The notes under the pieces: model-generated | What the model was told of the DNA's origin: nothing | Seen by the model: the letters and a program-made list of their open reading frames with translations, nothing else | Database searches by the model: none | Assembly: GCA_012514775.1 (NCBI GenBank) | Contig: JAAYZQ010000259.1 | Span: forward strand, 1 to 14,780 | Direction of reading: 5' to 3' | Source of the DNA: Anaerolineaceae bacterium | Lineage (GTDB): Bacteria; Chloroflexota; Anaerolineae; JAAYZQ01 | DNA length: 14,780 nt | Position numbers and translations under genes: made by a program | Shown: positions 1 to 6,816 of the stretch, piece after piece | Numbering within the stretch: position 1 is the stretch's first letter | Layout of the letters: the number at the start of each line of letters is the position of its first letter

Positions 1-134
1 AGAGCGGTGACTATTTCGTGGCCCCCACCCTGGGCAAAGCCGACGCAGCCGCCTACGAGAAGTATCCGGACGAGTGGATCTATTTCGTGCGCCTGGACAA
101 TCCAGACGCCGCCATCGCCCTGCCGACCTGGTAG
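1..134 (+). CDS. C-terminal fragment of an unidentified protein (partial, 5' end outside window)
   Basis: An open frame runs from the window edge (first full codon at base 3) to a TAG at 132-134, giving 43 residues that start SGDYFVAPTLGK and end NPDAAIALPTW. The codon choice is GC-rich like that of the genes after it, and the same strand and short 64-base gap to the next gene suggest the same operon. The fragment is acidic and aromatic-rich with no membrane segment. I do not recognise the family and assign no function. It does not look like a thiolase C-terminus, which would usually end in a glycine-rich GGGQG-type segment, so the missing thiolase of this pathway is probably not this gene. 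Confidence 0.6.
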   Translation, partial: SGDYFVAPTLGKADAAAYEKYPDEWIYFVRLDNPDAAIALPTW

Positions 135-198
135 GAGGACGCGGAAGAAGGTGGGATAGCATCCCGGTTTCCCGGAACCCTGATAGAGGAGGAACGCG

Positions 199-1443
199 AT
201 GTGGATATTTAAAGCAGGAGTGGTGGGCGCGGGGGCCATGGGCGGTGGTATTGCCCAGGTCATCACCTACTCCGGCCTGCCCGTGGTCGTCAAGGACATC
301 GACGAGAAGCAGTTGGACCTGGCGCGCAGCACCGTGGAGGGCATCTACCAGGGCCGGGTGGAAAAGGGCAAGATGACCGCCGGCCAGATGCAGGAAAAGC
401 TGGACCTCATCGAGTACACCCTGGACTATGACGCCTTTGGCGACGTGGACATTGTGATCGAGGCGGTGCCCGAGGTCATGAAGGTCAAGCAGCAGGTCTT
501 CAAAGACCTGGACGGGGTCTGCGGGCCCGACACCATTTTCGCCTCCAACACCTCGGCGCTGTCCATCACCGAGATGGGCAAGGCGACCGGCCGGCCGAAC
601 AAGGTCATCGGCATGCACTTTTTCAACCCGGCGCACGTGATGAAGCTCGTGGAGATCATCCCCGGCGCCGAGACCGACGATGACACGGTTGACACCGTGC
701 AGCAGTTCACCCAGGACCTGCGCAAGATCCCGGTCATTGTCCAGGAATGCCCCGGCTTCCTGGTCAACCGGCTGCTCATGCCCTACCTGAACGAGGCGAC
801 CCTGGCCCTGGAAGAAGGCGCCGCCAGCGCATCCGAGATCGACGAAGCCCTGGGCCGCGACGGCTTTGGCTGGCCCATGGGGCCCTTTATCCTCATGGAT
901 ATGCTGGGCATCGACGTCTGCGCCCACGTGGGCGAGTACCTCTACAGCCAGTACGGCGAGCGCGTCAAGCCAGCCAAGCTCTACTACAAGCTGGTAGAGG
1001 CCAAGCGCTTTGGCGAAAAGACCGGCGCCGGCTTTTACACCTACACCGACGCCAAGGCCGAGCCCATCGCGGACATCGTGAAGCACATGCAAGAGGCCGG
1101 CGAGGTACAGGCCGGCGGCGAGTTCAGCGTCGACCGGCTGATCCTGCCCTTCCTCAACGAAGCGGCCATGTGCGTCCAGGAAGACATTGCCAATGTCAAC
1201 GACATCGACATGGCTTGTATCGCCGGCATCGGCATGCAGGTCAACAAGGGCGGCGAGCTGGTGCGCATGGGCCCCCTGGAGTACATGGACGAGATGGGAC
1301 TCGACACGGTCGTGGAAAAGCTGGAGGCCCTCGAGAAGCAGTTCGGCCCCCGCTTCCACCCCGTCGAGATCCTGTACCAGAAGGCGCGGGCCAAGGAGTT
1401 GGGCAAAAAGACCGGCCGTGGTTTCATGGAGTGGACGGCCTGA
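199..1443 (+). CDS. 3-hydroxyacyl-CoA dehydrogenase with duplicated C-terminal domain
   Basis: This enzyme oxidises (S)-3-hydroxyacyl-CoA to 3-oxoacyl-CoA with NAD+ in beta-oxidation, in the cytoplasm. The 414-residue product opens with a Rossmann fold: GAGAMG at 10-15 is the dinucleotide-binding loop. Catalytic residues align with human HADH by spacing: Ser119 in SNTSA, His140 in GMHFFNPA, Glu152 in VEII and Asn190 in PGFLVNR. The C-terminal domain occurs twice, as shown by RLLMPYLNEA (191-200) against RLILPFLNEA (313-322), and KTGAGFYTY against KTGRGFMEW near the end of each. It is therefore longer than single-domain HADH (about 280-310 residues) and resembles the dehydrogenase half of FadB/FadJ without the crotonase half, which is the next gene. 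The ATG is fixed by AGGAGG at 187-192. I see no own promoter, so transcription probably enters from upstream. Chain-length preference cannot be read from the sequence. Confidence 0.95.
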   Translation: MWIFKAGVVGAGAMGGGIAQVITYSGLPVVVKDIDEKQLDLARSTVEGIYQGRVEKGKMTAGQMQEKLDLIEYTLDYDAFGDVDIVIEAVPEVMKVKQQVFKDLDGVCGPDTIFASNTSALSITEMGKATGRPNKVIGMHFFNPAHVMKLVEIIPGAETDDDTVDTVQQFTQDLRKIPVIVQECPGFLVNRLLMPYLNEATLALEEGAASASEIDEALGRDGFGWPMGPFILMDMLGIDVCAHVGEYLYSQYGERVKPAKLYYKLVEAKRFGEKTGAGFYTYTDAKAEPIADIVKHMQEAGEVQAGGEFSVDRLILPFLNEAAMCVQEDIANVNDIDMACIAGIGMQVNKGGELVRMGPLEYMDEMGLDTVVEKLEALEKQFGPRFHPVEILYQKARAKELGKKTGRGFMEWTA

Positions 1444-1452
1444 CCGCGATTT

Positions 1453-1506
1453 GGTGGGCAATCGCGAGGGTGCCCCAACCGGGCAACGGCGGGGGTTGCC
1501 CCTACC
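1453..1506. repeat. Imperfect inverted repeat in the hydroxyacyl-CoA dehydrogenase/hydratase gap
   Basis: The 88-base gap holds nested inverted repeats: GGGCAAC (1481-1487) pairs with GTTGCCC (1495-1501) across a 7-base loop, and outer segments GGTGGGCAA (1453-1461) and TTGCCCCTACC (1496-1506) are also near-complementary. No T-run follows, so it is not a standard terminator. It resembles the small G/C-rich dispersed hairpins common in Chloroflexota and cyanobacteria, but copy number cannot be judged from one window. Confidence 0.5.
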
Positions 1507-1531
1507 ATGAGAATGCCGAAAGGAGCGCAAA

Positions 1532-2317
1532 ATGGCAGAGTATCAGAACGTCAAGATGAGCATTGAGGACCGCGCGGCCCTCATCACCATCGACCATCCG
1601 CCGGCTAACGCCTTTGACACGCAGACCGTCACCGACCTGGCCGCTGCCTTTGACGAGGCCACGGCCAACCCGGAGGTGAAGGTCATCATCATCACCGGCG
1701 CCGGACAGTTCTTTGTGGCCGGGGCCGATATCAACGAGATCAAGCGGATCGAGGGATACGACCAGGCATTTTCCCTGGTTCGCGCCGGCCAGCAACTCTT
1801 TGAGAAGATCGAGTGCTCCAAGAAGCCGGTCATTGCCGCCATCAACGGCCGCGCCTGCCTGGGCGGAGGCAACGAGCTGGCCATGGCCTGCCACATCCGC
1901 CTGGCGGAGGACAGCGTACAGTTCGGCCAGCCCGAGATCAAGCTGGGCATCATCCCCGGCTGGGGCGGCACCCAGCGGCTGCCGCGCCTGGTGGGCAAGG
2001 GCCGCGCGCTGGAGATCATACTCACCGGCGACAACATCAAGGCCCAGGAAGCCTACCGCGTCGGCCTGGTCAACAAGGTCGTGCCCGTGGGCACCGTCAT
2101 CCGCGAGGCCAAGCGCTGGGCCAAGGTGCTGTCCATGTGGGGCGGCGTCGCCATGGCGACCGCCATCCAGTCGGTCAACGAGGGGCTGGAAATGGACCTG
2201 GCCGAGGCCATCAAGAACGAAGCGCACCTCTTTGCCACCCTGACGGCCACCGAGGACATGCGCGAGGGTGTGAACGCCTTCCTGGAGAAGCGGCGCCCCA
2301 GGTTCCAGGACAAGTAG
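1532..2317 (+). CDS. Enoyl-CoA hydratase (crotonase family)
   Basis: This enzyme adds water to trans-2-enoyl-CoA to make 3-hydroxyacyl-CoA, the substrate of the gene before it. The 261-residue length is normal for a stand-alone crotonase. The oxyanion-hole segments are present: AGADI at 63-67 and the CLGGGNELA stretch at 109-117. Both catalytic glutamates of true hydratases are there, Glu115 in GGGNE and Glu135 in GQPE, 20 residues apart as in rat mitochondrial hydratase (Glu144/Glu164). That argues for hydratase rather than isomerase or dechlorinase activity. GWGGTQRLPRLVG follows at 143-155. The C-terminus (FLEKRRPRFQ) is the usual crotonase ending. The start is supported by GAAAGGAG at 1518-1525. 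Substrate chain length is not evident; a short-chain or crotonyl-CoA type is the default reading. Confidence 0.95.
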   Translation: MAEYQNVKMSIEDRAALITIDHPPANAFDTQTVTDLAAAFDEATANPEVKVIIITGAGQFFVAGADINEIKRIEGYDQAFSLVRAGQQLFEKIECSKKPVIAAINGRACLGGGNELAMACHIRLAEDSVQFGQPEIKLGIIPGWGGTQRLPRLVGKGRALEIILTGDNIKAQEAYRVGLVNKVVPVGTVIREAKRWAKVLSMWGGVAMATAIQSVNEGLEMDLAEAIKNEAHLFATLTATEDMREGVNAFLEKRRPRFQDK

Positions 2318-2336
2318 GCGGCACGGGCCCCGGGGG

Positions 2337-2412
2337 GCGAGGAAACGAGCAAGCGAGGAAACGGGGGATCGAAGGTCGAGGATCCCCCGTCTCTTCCCTG
2401 CTCTTCTCGTTC
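2337..2412. repeat. Long imperfect hairpin with direct repeats in the 204-base gap before the first acyl-CoA dehydrogenase
   Basis: ACGGGGGATC (2361-2370) and GATCCCCCGT (2381-2390) form a perfect 10-bp stem with a 10-base loop. Outside it the complementarity continues imperfectly, with AACGAG (2344-2349) against CTCGTT (2406-2411). The left arm contains GCGAGGAAACG twice (2337-2347 and 2353-2363). The rest of the gap holds two smaller hairpins, GCACCT/AGGTGC (2452-2470) and CCGGC/GCCGG (2470-2482), and the ribosome binding site of the next gene. No T-run follows the main stem. The element may stabilise or partly terminate the hydratase mRNA, or be a dispersed repeat. Confidence 0.6.
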
Positions 2413-2521
2413 CGGGCAGCCCACCATTCGGCGCAGGCCCGGGCGAGGCGCGCACCTGGGGAGTAGGTGCCGGCCTGGCCGGGAGCCTGCTCACCCTTTC
2501 AGCGATCAGAGGAGGGACCGT

Positions 2522-3670
2522 ATGGACCTAAGACTGACAGAAGACCAGTTGATGTTCAAGAAGATGTTTGCCGACTTTTGCACCAAGGAGATTCGCCCCA
2601 AGGGAGAAGAGATCGACCAGGGCGAGGCCCCGCCGGTGGATCTCCTGAACAAGGCGGTAGACCAGGGCTTCTGGGCGGCCCTCGTCCCCGAAAGCATGGA
2701 CGGCGCGGGGTTGGATACCTACACCTACATGCTGATGCTCGAAGAGCTCGGCCGCGCCGACCTTTCCACCGGTTTCGCCCTCAACGTCCACAACAGCCTG
2801 GTGGTCAAACCGATCCTCGATTTCGGCACGGGCGATCAGAAGGATCGCTACCTGCCAGCCCTGGCCTTTGGCGAGATGCTGGGGGCCTTTGCCCTGGGCG
2901 AGGCGGGCGCGGGCTCGGACGTCGACGCCATCCAGACCACCGCCGGAAAACGAGACGGAGGCTACGTCCTGAACGGCACCAAGACCTGGGTGTTTAACGG
3001 CGAATTGGCCGGCCTGTTCCTGGTCTTTGCCCGGGCCGAAGCGGGGATCACTGCGTTCCTGGTGGAAAAAGAGACACCGGGCGTCAAAGTGGGCTACAGG
3101 GAGAAAACCCTGGGCCTGCGGGGGGTGACCTGCAACACCGTCTACCTGGACAACGCATACGTGCCGGCGGAGAACCGGATGTGCGAAGAGGGCCAGGGCT
3201 TCAGCCTCCTCCCGGCCGCCTCCAACCTCAGCCGCCTGGGGATTGCCGCCCTGTCGCTCGGGGCCAGCGAGCGGGCCCTGGAAGAGGCCGTCAAGTTCTC
3301 CATGGAGCACATCCAGTTCAACGTGCCCATCGCCCAGAAGCAGGCCATCCAGAATTACATCGCCGACGCCCAGGTCCTCATCGAGGCCTTGCGGTGCGTG
3401 GTGACGCAAACCGCCTGGCTGGCCGATACCGGGCAGGACTACTCTCACCACGCTGCCATCGCCAAGCTGTTCTGCGCCCGCGTGGCCGGCGAGGTCACCG
3501 ACAACATGGTCCAGGTGCACGGCGGTTACGGCTACATGAAGGACTATGCCATCGAGCGCTACTACCGCGATACCCGTGCCCTGTCCATCGTCGACGGCAC
3601 GAACCAGATCCAGCAGCATCTCATCGCCCGTGACATCTACAAGAAGGAAGGGATGGACATCCGCCCGTGA
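2522..3670 (+). CDS. Acyl-CoA dehydrogenase family protein, divergent active site
   Basis: This is a 382-residue FAD-dependent acyl-CoA dehydrogenase of normal length, with the helical N-domain (about 1-120), beta-barrel (about 121-230) and C-terminal four-helix domain. The family makes 2-enoyl-CoA and passes electrons to ETF, encoded two genes downstream. Conserved marks are AGAGSD at 128-133, WVFNG at 156-160, Ser237-Arg238 (MCAD Thr255-Arg256) and VHGGYGYMKDYAIERYYRD at 332-350. Three usual residues differ. The catalytic-base motif YEGT reads VDGT, putting Asp358 where MCAD has Glu376. The flavin-contact Thr of the TEP motif is Gly126, and the Thr of the W-I-T-N-G motif is Phe158. No glutamate sits at the alternative base position of isovaleryl-CoA dehydrogenase. 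It may therefore act on an unusual acyl-CoA. The start is backed by AGGAGGG at 2510-2516. Confidence 0.9.
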   Translation: MDLRLTEDQLMFKKMFADFCTKEIRPKGEEIDQGEAPPVDLLNKAVDQGFWAALVPESMDGAGLDTYTYMLMLEELGRADLSTGFALNVHNSLVVKPILDFGTGDQKDRYLPALAFGEMLGAFALGEAGAGSDVDAIQTTAGKRDGGYVLNGTKTWVFNGELAGLFLVFARAEAGITAFLVEKETPGVKVGYREKTLGLRGVTCNTVYLDNAYVPAENRMCEEGQGFSLLPAASNLSRLGIAALSLGASERALEEAVKFSMEHIQFNVPIAQKQAIQNYIADAQVLIEALRCVVTQTAWLADTGQDYSHHAAIAKLFCARVAGEVTDNMVQVHGGYGYMKDYAIERYYRDTRALSIVDGTNQIQQHLIARDIYKKEGMDIRP

Positions 3671-3680
3671 CGAGGGAACA

Positions 3681-3720
3681 GATGGGCAAGTGGGCAAATG
3701 GTGAGATTTGCACATTTGCA
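3681..3720. repeat. Short AT-richer micro-repeat between the two acyl-CoA dehydrogenase genes
   Basis: The 72-base gap contains GATGGGCAAG followed by TGGGCAAATG (a tandem GGGCAA unit) and then GATTTGCACATTTGCA. GCAAAT (3694-3699) is complementary to ATTTGC (3706-3711), and a second ATTTGC lies at 3714-3719. The composition is clearly lower in GC than the flanking genes. It looks like a short dispersed repeat rather than a regulatory site. I see no promoter here, and the downstream gene keeps its own ribosome binding site. Confidence 0.4.
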
Positions 3721-3742
3721 GTTCTGACAAGGAGATGGGACT

Positions 3743-4909
3743 ATGGACTTTAATTTTCCCAAGGAGTACCAGCTCTTCCGCCGCATGGTCCGCGAATTCG
3801 CCGAGACCGAGGTCAAGCCCCTGGCCAAGGCGATCGACCGCGAGCACCGCGTTCCCCACGAGACGGTGAAAAAGGCGGCTGCCCTGGGCCTGATGGGCGT
3901 CCCCTTCCCCCAGAAGTACGGCGGCATGGGCGGCGGAGAAACCGGCTATTGCATCATGATGGAGGAGCTGGGCAAGGTCTGCACCAGCACCGCCACGGTT
4001 ATTGGCGCCCACACGGGCATCGCTGCCATGTCCGTCCACCTGGACGGCACCGAAGAGCAGAAACAAAAATACCTCGTCCCGCTGGCCAGCGGCAAAGCCA
4101 TCGGCGCCTTTGGGCTGACCGAAGCCCAGGCAGGGTCCGATGCGGCGGCCATCAAGACCACTGCGGTGCGCGACGGCGACGGCTTCCGGATCAACGGTGC
4201 CAAGGTGTTTATCACCAACGGCGACATCGCCGACATAATCACCGTCATGGCCGTCACCGATCCGGCGCTGGGTGCCTATGGAGGCATCACCGCCTTCCTG
4301 GTCGAAACCGACTGGCCGGGCTATAGTATCGGCAGCCTCGAGAACAAGATGGGCATCCGCGGCAGCTCCACGGCCGAGTGCGTCTTTGAGGACGTTTACG
4401 TCCCCAAGGAGAACGTGCTGGGCCAGTTCGGGGCGGGCTTTCTGACGTTCATGAAAAGCCTGGACGTCGGCCGGGCCAGCCTGGGCGCAGCCTGCCTGGG
4501 TGGGGCCATGTCCGTCCTCGAAGGCTGCATCCAATGGGCCAAGGCCCGCGAGCAGTTCGGTGTGCCCATTGCCACCAAGCAGTCGGTCAACTTTATGCTG
4601 GCCGACATGTACACCGAGATCGAAGCCCTGCGCTCGCTCATCTACCGCACGGCGTGGCTCATCGATACCCACCAGCCACACGTGATGGAGGCCGCCGCCT
4701 GCAAGCTCTTTGGCTCCGAGGTTGCCTCGCGTTGCATCGACAAAGCGGTGCAGATCCACGGCGTCCTGGGCCTCAGCCGCGACTACTGGGTCGAGCGCGC
4801 CTGGCGCGATGCCCGCATCGCAGAGATTTTCGAGGGGACCAACGAGATCCAGCGCATCGTCATCGCTGCCAACCTCTTCCGGCCCTATGGCCTGCGCATC
4901 CCGACGTAG
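3743..4909 (+). CDS. Acyl-CoA dehydrogenase (canonical)
   Basis: This 388-residue flavoprotein oxidises an acyl-CoA to the 2-enoyl-CoA and gives its electrons to ETF. The key sites are intact: LTEAQAGSD at 125-133 with the flavin-contact Thr126, FITNG at 156-160 with Thr158, Gly243-Arg244 at the C-terminal domain entry, ARE-QFG at 268-273, and the catalytic base Glu364 in IFEGTNEIQR. The canonical IFEGT motif puts it with the short/medium-chain MCAD/SCAD type of base placement. It lies 33 bases before etfB and 72 after the divergent acyl-CoA dehydrogenase, so the four genes are probably co-transcribed. AAGGAG at 3729-3734 supports the start. Substrate cannot be fixed; butyryl-CoA-like short chains are possible. 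Confidence 0.95.
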   Translation: MDFNFPKEYQLFRRMVREFAETEVKPLAKAIDREHRVPHETVKKAAALGLMGVPFPQKYGGMGGGETGYCIMMEELGKVCTSTATVIGAHTGIAAMSVHLDGTEEQKQKYLVPLASGKAIGAFGLTEAQAGSDAAAIKTTAVRDGDGFRINGAKVFITNGDIADIITVMAVTDPALGAYGGITAFLVETDWPGYSIGSLENKMGIRGSSTAECVFEDVYVPKENVLGQFGAGFLTFMKSLDVGRASLGAACLGGAMSVLEGCIQWAKAREQFGVPIATKQSVNFMLADMYTEIEALRSLIYRTAWLIDTHQPHVMEAAACKLFGSEVASRCIDKAVQIHGVLGLSRDYWVERAWRDARIAEIFEGTNEIQRIVIAANLFRPYGLRIPT

Positions 4910-4942
4910 CCGGGAAGCGAGGGATAAAAGGAGAGTGAGCCT

Positions 4943-5728
4943 ATGAAGATCATCGCCCTGGTGAAACAGATCCTGGATCCGGCCGGCATCAGCGTGCGGC
5001 GGGACAAGGAGCGGGTTTTCATCAACAAAGAGGAGTATATCGTCGGGCCTGGCAGCAAGGCAGCCATTGAAGCGGCGCTGCGCCTACGGTGCGACGGCGA
5101 CGAGCACACCGTCGTCGCCCTCAGCCTGGGCCTGCCCCAGGCCGAAGACGCCCTCCGTGAAGCCCTGGCCATGGGCTGCGACAGCGCAACCCTGGTGACC
5201 GACAAGGCCCTGAAAGACGCGGACACGGCCGTCGCCGTCCGCGCCCTGGCCGCCGCCGTGAACAAGCTGGGCGGTGCTGACCTCATCGTCGCCGGGCGAG
5301 CGTCGGGCGATACGGGCGCCGGGCAGGTTGGTCCGCGGCTGGCCGAAGCCCTGGGCTATACCTGGGTCACCGACGCCTGTGCCCTGGCAGCACAAGACGG
5401 CGCTTTGCAGGTCACCCGGCGCTGGGGCGAAGGGTTTACCGCCCTGGAGGCCCCCCTGCCGGCCGTCGTCACCGTGGCGCCCGAGGTCTTTCCGCCGCGG
5501 TTCCCCCACGGTGCGCGCATCATGAACGCCTACCGCGAGTGGGAGGTCACCACCTGGAACGTGGCCGACCTGGAGCTGAGCGAAGAGGATCTGAAGCCGG
5601 TGCTGAGCATGCGCGGCGAGAGCTTTCCGCCACCCGTCGAGATCGGCGAGGTGTTCCGCGGCGACCCCTCGACGGTTGCCGGGGATGCAGTGGTGGCCCT
5701 CCGGCTTCAGAAGCTGATCGGCGCCTAG
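4943..5728 (+). CDS. etfB: Electron transfer flavoprotein, beta subunit
   Basis: EtfB forms the ETF heterodimer with EtfA and carries electrons from acyl-CoA dehydrogenases to a membrane acceptor. The 261-residue protein begins with the family's MKIIALVKQ strand and has KAAIEAALRLR at 39-49, the REALAMGCD segment at 72-80, GRASGDTGAGQVGP at 118-131 (nucleotide-binding loop) and PLPAVVTVAPE at 171-181. The loop differs from the common GRQAIDGDTAQVGP by substitution while keeping length, so the nucleotide site may be altered. The gene sits 12 bases before etfA and follows the two dehydrogenases. AAAGGAG at 4927-4933 supports the ATG. Whether this ETF is a simple carrier or a bifurcating type cannot be settled from the sequence alone. 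Confidence 0.93.
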   Translation: MKIIALVKQILDPAGISVRRDKERVFINKEEYIVGPGSKAAIEAALRLRCDGDEHTVVALSLGLPQAEDALREALAMGCDSATLVTDKALKDADTAVAVRALAAAVNKLGGADLIVAGRASGDTGAGQVGPRLAEALGYTWVTDACALAAQDGALQVTRRWGEGFTALEAPLPAVVTVAPEVFPPRFPHGARIMNAYREWEVTTWNVADLELSEEDLKPVLSMRGESFPPPVEIGEVFRGDPSTVAGDAVVALRLQKLIGA

Positions 5729-5740
5729 CAGGAGGCAGAT

Positions 5741-6799
5741 ATGGACTTTAGCTATCTCGACGACTGGATGGATGAAGAACTGGGCGGCGAGGCCATCGAA
5801 GAAGGTGGCGAAGGCTACCGCAACATCTGGGTGCTGGCCGAGGTGACCGGGAGCGAGATCGCGCCCGCCAGCCTGGAAGCCCTTGGCCAGGCGCGGGAGC
5901 TGGCCGACCAGATCGGCGTGTACGTCTACGGCGTGCTCCTGGGGCCCGAGGCGGAACCCCTGGCCGAGAAGCTCTTTGCCTACGGCGCCGACAAGGTCCT
6001 GGTGGCCGGCGATCCGGCCCTGGCCCAATACCAGCCCGGGCTCTACGTCGAGGCGATGGCCGGGTTGGTGGACCAGTACAGGCCCGAGATCCTGCTCATG
6101 GGAGCCACGTCGCTGGGCAGCGACCTGGCCCCGGCCCTGGCCGGGAGGCTCAACACCGGGCTCATGAGCCGGTGCGTCAAGCTCGGCCTCGACATGTCGG
6201 AGCGGCTGCTGCTGGGCACCTTCCCGGTCCTGGGCGGCGAGATGTACAACACCACCGCGTGCCCCGAGGCCCGGCCACAACTGGCGACGCTGCTGCCCGG
6301 CTACTTTGCCGTGCCCTACGAAGACACCTACCGCACCGGTACCGTGGAGCAGGTCGAGCTGGAGCTGGACGAGCCCGGTGGCAAGCTGACGTGGGTAGAC
6401 GGTGAGGCAGCCGTCGAACTGCCGCCCGTCCCCCTGGCCAAGGCGCGCGTCGTGGTCAGTGCCGGGCGCGGCATGGGCGACGCCCAGGGCTTTGCCCTGG
6501 TGCAAAAGCTGGCCGATGCCCTGGGTGGCGTCGTGGCCGGCTCGCGGGGCGCCCTGGATGAGGGCTGGATCGGCGAGGAGCAGGTGGTCGGCATCGGCGG
6601 GCAGACCGTCGCCCCCGACCTGTATCTGGCCTGCGGGCTGGCAGGCGACGTCTACCACTACTTTGGCGTCCAGGATGCCGGGTTTGTGGTGGCCATCAAC
6701 ACGGACGAAAAGGCGCCCATTATGAAGGCCGCCAATATGGCCATCGTGGGCGACGCCCGGGAGGTCATCCCCGCCATGCTGGAGGCCCTCGGCGCCTGA
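5741..6799 (+). CDS. etfA: Electron transfer flavoprotein, alpha subunit
   Basis: EtfA holds the FAD that receives electrons from acyl-CoA dehydrogenases. The 352-residue protein has an N-terminal domain beginning at about residue 27 (YRNIWVLAE) and a C-terminal FAD domain with SAGRGMGDAQGF (240-251), GSRGALDEGW (267-276), VAPDLYLACGLAGDVYH (290-306) and VVAINTDEKAPI (316-327). Ser268-Arg269 and His306 match the conserved Arg249 and His286 of human ETF. The usual Q-T/S-G flavin loop instead reads I-G-G (285-287), so the N5-contacting Thr266 equivalent is Gly286. The first 26 residues form an acidic extension (ten Asp/Glu, no Lys/Arg). CAGGAGG at 5729-5735, 5 bases before the ATG, supports this start, so the extension is likely real. 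The overall sequence looks closer to clostridial-type EtfA than to the human protein. Confidence 0.93.
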   Translation: MDFSYLDDWMDEELGGEAIEEGGEGYRNIWVLAEVTGSEIAPASLEALGQARELADQIGVYVYGVLLGPEAEPLAEKLFAYGADKVLVAGDPALAQYQPGLYVEAMAGLVDQYRPEILLMGATSLGSDLAPALAGRLNTGLMSRCVKLGLDMSERLLLGTFPVLGGEMYNTTACPEARPQLATLLPGYFAVPYEDTYRTGTVEQVELELDEPGGKLTWVDGEAAVELPPVPLAKARVVVSAGRGMGDAQGFALVQKLADALGGVVAGSRGALDEGWIGEEQVVGIGGQTVAPDLYLACGLAGDVYHYFGVQDAGFVVAINTDEKAPIMKAANMAIVGDAREVIPAMLEALGA

Positions 6800-6816
6800 T
6801 TGTGCTTATGTAAATC

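Noticed and set aside
2528..4759. A 743-codon open frame on the minus strand across both acyl-CoA dehydrogenase genes
   Set aside because: It is the antisense shadow of two clear genes in GC-rich DNA, spans an intergenic gap, and its translation has no recognisable domain.
5084..6658. A 524-codon minus-strand open frame over etfB and etfA
   Set aside because: It is antisense to two confident genes, has low-complexity Gly/Gln/His-rich composition, and no family motif.
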